9,160 nucleotides of DNA, taken from assembly GCA_041687295.1 (NCBI GenBank), contig JAWLCG010000197.1, forward strand, positions 1-9,160, read 5' to 3'. The notes under the pieces are model-generated. The model ran no database searches. It was given only the letters and a program-made list of their open reading frames with translations, and was not told where the DNA came from. Both the position numbers and the translations under genes were made by a program. Below are positions 6,755 through 9,160 of this stretch, in pieces (position 1 is the stretch's first letter; each line of letters begins with the position of its first letter). The DNA comes from JAWLCG01 sp041687295. Its GTDB lineage: Bacteria; Planctomycetota; Phycisphaerae; SM23-33; FEN-1343.

Positions 6755-7434
6755 AGGTACTGGTGATCGAAGACTACGGCCCGCTGCGGCAGAGCCTCTG
6801 CCAGGGGCTCCAGGAGGAGGGCTACACCGTCGAGTCCGCCGCCGACGGCGAGGAGGGTCTGTGGATGGCCCAGACCGGCCAGGCCGACGTCATCATCCTG
6901 GACCTGATGCTGCCGGGCCTGGACGGCCTGTCGCTGCTGCAGCGCCTCCGCCAGGGCGACGCCCGCACGGCCGTGTTGGTCCTGACCGCCCGCGGCGCCG
7001 TCGAGGACCGCGTGACCGGCCTGAACCTCGGCGCCGACGACTACCTGGCCAAGCCCTTCAGCTTCGAGGAGCTGCTCGCCCGCGTGCAGGCCCTGCTCCG
7101 CCGCCGCTACGACCACCGCAGCCCGGTGGTGCACTGCGGGGCCCTGCGGATCGACACGGCTAGCCGGCAGGTCTTCCTCGCCGGCCGGCAGGTCCACCTG
7201 AGCCCGCGCGAGTACAACCTGCTGGAACTGCTCGCCCGGCGCGGCGGCGAGGTGGTCTCGCGGCAGGAGATCTGGGACAACCTTTACGAGTTCGAGTCGA
7301 CTGTCAGCAGCAACGTGGTGGACGTGTACATCGGGTACCTCCGCAAGAAGCTCGAGACGCCCGACGGGGCCGGCCTGATCGAGACCGTCCGCGGCCACGG
7401 GTATCGGCTGCGGAGCGATCCGTCCGTCGCCTGA
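6751..7434 (+). CDS. OmpR/PhoB-family two-component response regulator
   Basis: This 227-residue transcription factor has a complete receiver domain at 1-118 and a winged-helix DNA-binding domain at about 128-222. The acidic pocket residues E7 and D8, the phosphoacceptor D51 (in ILDLMLPGLDG), T79 and K101 (in KPFSFEELLARV) are all present, so it should be phosphorylated and active. The effector domain shows the OmpR pattern, with LSPREYNLLELL (150-161), VSRQEIWDN (169-177), SSNVVDVYIGYLRKKL (186-201) and the closing ETVRGHGYRL (211-220). The ATG overlaps the lipoprotein stop as ATGA, and GGAG (6741-6744) lies six bases upstream. It is therefore likely translated from the same message as the secretion genes. 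The sensor kinase follows after 13 bases. Its targets cannot be read from this window. Confidence 0.97.
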   Translation: MKVLVIEDYGPLRQSLCQGLQEEGYTVESAADGEEGLWMAQTGQADVIILDLMLPGLDGLSLLQRLRQGDARTAVLVLTARGAVEDRVTGLNLGADDYLAKPFSFEELLARVQALLRRRYDHRSPVVHCGALRIDTASRQVFLAGRQVHLSPREYNLLELLARRGGEVVSRQEIWDNLYEFESTVSSNVVDVYIGYLRKKLETPDGAGLIETVRGHGYRLRSDPSVA

Positions 7435-7436
7435 AC

Positions 7437-7443
7437 TGGAGGA
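7437..7443 (+). promoter_or_regulatory. Ribosome binding site for the sensor kinase, supporting a GTG start
   Basis: TGGAGGA ends four bases before the GTG at 7448. An ATG at 7443 is in another frame, and no in-frame ATG lies near this site, so GTG is the best start. The site begins two bases after the stop of the response regulator. Confidence 0.65.
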
Positions 7444-7447
7444 TGCT

Positions 7448-9046
7448 GTGAAAGCGCTGTCGCTGAAAGGGCGGCTTCTCATCGGTCTGCTGGTGTCGCT
7501 GACGATGGTGCTGGCGGCCGGCTGCGCGGGGCTGTACTGGCTCCAGCGGAAGCTGCTGACCGGCGAGTTCGACCGCCAGCTCTCGCGCCAGTCGATGATG
7601 GCCCTGTGGACGATGCGCCCCGCCGGCGAAGGCGAGGAGCCGCGTGAGCTGCCCGGCGAGCTGGTGTTCGCGGCCGTGCTGGACCCCGACGGCGGCACGC
7701 TGGAGCGCCAGGTGCAGGCCGATGCAGGCCTGCAGCTGGATCTGTCGGCAATCGCGCTGCCGGACTCAGAGGCGCCCGCGTTCTCGGTGGTTCGCCTGGC
7801 CGATGGCCGGGAGGTCCGCGTGGTGGCCTGGCGGATGTGGTCGCGTCCGTTCCCTTGGCGAGCCCGGCGGGGCGACCGCCGCCAGCCCGCCACCCAACCC
7901 GCCGAGACCCAGCCCGCCGCGGCCCAGCCCGAGCCGCTGGACGAGCCTGACGATCGGCCCGACGGCGGGCGACGGGACGGACCCGACGGGCGGCGTGGCG
8001 AGGGCCCGGCCCGCGTGATGCTGGCCGGGGCCGACCTGGCCCCCCTGCAGGCGTCGCTGCGGCAGTGGCTGCTGATGCTGCTGGCCGGCGGGGCCGCCGG
8101 TGAGGTCCTGGTTGCCATCGTCGTGCTGCTGGCCGTCCGACAGGGCCTCAAGCCCCTGCGGGTCCTCGAGGCGGACATCGCCTCGGTCGACGACTCCGAC
8201 CTGCACCACCGCCTGGCCGTGCGGAAGCTGCCCCGCGAGGTCGTCCCCATCGTCCGCCAGCTCAACGCCCTGCTGGACCGGCTCGAGGCCGCCTTCGAAC
8301 GCGAGCGGGCCTTCACCGCCAGTGCCGCCCACGAATTCCGCACGCCCCTGGCCGGCATCCGCACGCAACTGGAGGTGGCCCTGCGACGCCCCCGCGAGCC
8401 CGAGAGCTACCAGCAGACCCTCCGCGACTGCCTCGGGGCCGCCCTGGCCCTGCAGGAGATGGTCGACGTCCTGCTCGACCTGGCCCGCCTGGACGCCGGG
8501 CAGGTCCAGCCCTCGGCCGATGAGGTGAGCGCGGCCGCCCTGGTGGCCCGCCAGTGGGAGCGCCTGGAGCCGACCGCCCGGGTGCGAGGCTGCTGGCTGC
8601 GGGCGGACGTGCCGGCCTCGCTGAGCCTGTGCACCGACCCGATGATGCTCGACCGCATCGTCGCCAACCTGCTGGCCAACGCGGCCGAGTACGCCGACGT
8701 CAATACCGAAATCCACCTCTCGGCCCGGCAGACGAGCGACGGCCTGTGCCTGTCGGTGGAGAACCAGGCCAGCGACCTGTCGCCGCACGACGTGGAGCGG
8801 ATGTTCGACCGCTTCTGGCGGCACGACTCGGCCCGCCACGCCGGCCAGCACTGCGGCCTGGGCCTGGCGATCGTGCAGCGATGCGCCCAGGCCCTGGGCG
8901 GCCAGGCCGGGGCCAGCCTGCACGACGGCCGGCTCCGCCTGACCGTGCAACTGCCGGCGCTGCCGACGCCTGGCGGTTCGGACTCGCCGCCTGCGAATGA
9001 ACGCCACCACCCGCAGCCCGAAACCCCGCCGTGCCAGGCGCCCTGA
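7448..9046 (+). CDS. Membrane sensor histidine kinase, partner of the upstream regulator
   Basis: This 532-residue kinase has a first membrane span at about 9-31, a periplasmic sensor region at 32-205, a second span at about 206-230, a HAMP linker (229-282), a HisKA dimerisation domain (286-352) and a GHKL ATPase domain (396-505). The phosphorylated His is H295 in AHEFRTPLAGIRTQLEVAL. The N box reads RIVANLLANAAEYA (403-416) with N407 and N411. The late glycine box is CGLGLAIV (469-476), and DRFWRHD (454-460) is the F-box region. The usual D-x-G-x-G of the G1 box is missing. In its place stands VENQASDLSPHDVERMF (437-453). The sensor region holds a disordered Pro/Gln/Asp/Arg-rich stretch at 140-187. 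A short His/Pro-rich tail ends the protein. It starts with GTG 13 bases after the regulator gene, which makes the two a cognate pair. The signal sensed is not evident. Confidence 0.96.
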   Translation: MKALSLKGRLLIGLLVSLTMVLAAGCAGLYWLQRKLLTGEFDRQLSRQSMMALWTMRPAGEGEEPRELPGELVFAAVLDPDGGTLERQVQADAGLQLDLSAIALPDSEAPAFSVVRLADGREVRVVAWRMWSRPFPWRARRGDRRQPATQPAETQPAAAQPEPLDEPDDRPDGGRRDGPDGRRGEGPARVMLAGADLAPLQASLRQWLLMLLAGGAAGEVLVAIVVLLAVRQGLKPLRVLEADIASVDDSDLHHRLAVRKLPREVVPIVRQLNALLDRLEAAFERERAFTASAAHEFRTPLAGIRTQLEVALRRPREPESYQQTLRDCLGAALALQEMVDVLLDLARLDAGQVQPSADEVSAAALVARQWERLEPTARVRGCWLRADVPASLSLCTDPMMLDRIVANLLANAAEYADVNTEIHLSARQTSDGLCLSVENQASDLSPHDVERMFDRFWRHDSARHAGQHCGLGLAIVQRCAQALGGQAGASLHDGRLRLTVQLPALPTPGGSDSPPANERHHPQPETPPCQAP

Positions 9047-9057
9047 AGGGGTGACAG

Positions 9058-9070
9058 CGCGTTCAACGCG
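9058..9070. repeat. Short perfect inverted repeat after the kinase gene
   Basis: CGCGTT and AACGCG are perfect inverted copies separated by one base. As RNA this gives a 5-bp stem with a 3-base loop. It lies 11 bases after the kinase stop. It may be an operator-like palindrome or part of the palindrome run that follows. No T tract follows it. Confidence 0.45.
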
Positions 9071-9071
9071 A

Positions 9072-9104
9072 AGGTGGGGCTGCGCTGACGCTGCGCCCCA
9101 GCCT
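9072..9104. repeat. Imperfect GC-rich hairpin, possible weak terminator or intergenic repeat
   Basis: AGG and TGGGGC on the left pair with GCCCCA and CCT on the right, with one bulged G at 9101. An inner GCG/CGC pair closes a 4-base CTGA loop. The stem is strong but has no following T run, so it is a poor match to an intrinsic terminator. It could act in transcript ending or message protection, or be one unit of a dispersed intergenic repeat. Confidence 0.45.
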
Positions 9105-9126
9105 ACGAAGTCGGCCTGCGTCGTAG
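9103..9126. repeat. Inverted repeat CTACGA/TCGTAG
   Basis: CTACGA (9103-9108) and TCGTAG (9121-9126) are perfect inverted copies around a 12-base spacer. The left arm shares its first two bases with the end of the preceding hairpin, so the two structures would compete or stack. No protein reading is supported here. Confidence 0.4.
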
Positions 9127-9134
9127 TCCAGTAG

Positions 9135-9151
9135 GGCGGACACGGCCCGCC
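9135..9151. repeat. Inverted repeat GGCGG/CCGCC at the window end
   Basis: GGCGG (9135-9139) and CCGCC (9147-9151) pair around a 7-base loop. The wider sequence, GTAGGGCGG followed by a GGCCCGCC arm, has the look of GTAGGG-type dispersed intergenic palindromes known from several bacterial groups. The element may continue past the end of the window. Confidence 0.4.
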
Positions 9152-9160
9152 GGGGTGGCG

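Noticed and set aside
7448..7540. An LAAGC sequence near the kinase N terminus that looks like a lipobox
   Set aside because: The -3 position is Ala, and the hydrophobic run continues past the Cys into a basic cluster, which fits an ordinary first membrane span of a kinase.
6517..8364. A long minus-strand frame opposite the regulator and kinase genes
   Set aside because: The plus-strand proteins carry full catalytic motifs. The antisense product is Ser/Arg/Gln/Val-biased without recognisable domains.
1..9160. CRISPR arrays, tRNA or rRNA genes, insertion sequences, toxin-antitoxin or phage genes
   Set aside because: No regularly spaced repeats, no tRNA-like cloverleaf, no transposase or recombinase motif and no phage protein pattern were seen on either strand.

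Overview
The window is a very GC-rich stretch (roughly 70 % G+C by eye) with coding on the plus strand only, packed end to end except for the last ~110 bases. It carries the distal half of a type II secretion system (T2SS) operon followed directly by a two-component regulatory pair. A secretin means a diderm cell. The high GC, the Pro/Gln/Thr-rich linkers, the form of GspK and the gene order fit a Planctomycetota member (possibly Phycisphaerae-like). That assignment is an inference from style, not from a marker gene.

Layout: (1) 2-145, the tail of a gspJ-like minor pseudopilin gene. (2) 142-1509, gspK, the large minor pseudopilin, with an EF-hand-like calcium loop. (3) 1531-2886, gspL, with an actin-like cytoplasmic half, one membrane span and a PilN-like periplasmic half. 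(4) 2883-3431, gspM (PilO-like). (5) 3433-4050, a small GspC/PilP-like protein. (6) 4101-6230, the secretin gspD. (7) 6227-6754, an unrecognised lipoprotein. (8) 6751-7434, an OmpR-family response regulator. (9) 7448-9046, its membrane sensor kinase. (10) 9058-9151, a run of four small palindromes after the kinase.

The genes form one machine. GspJ and GspK cap the pseudopilus, GspL and GspM form the inner-membrane platform that would hold the ATPase GspE, the GspC-like protein would link this platform to the secretin, and GspD forms the outer-membrane channel. gspE, gspF, gspG, gspH and gspI are not in the window and probably lie upstream. Neighbouring genes overlap by 4 bases (ATGA) at four junctions (J/K, L/M, D/lipoprotein, lipoprotein/regulator), which points to one transcript with coupled translation running into the regulator gene.

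The points most worth following up are three. The L-M-C-D order is collinear with pilMNOPQ of type IV pili rather than with the classical gspC-to-gspM order. A lipoprotein sits where a secretin pilotin might be expected and carries a pseudopilin-like sequence pattern. A two-component system is translationally coupled to the secretion genes.
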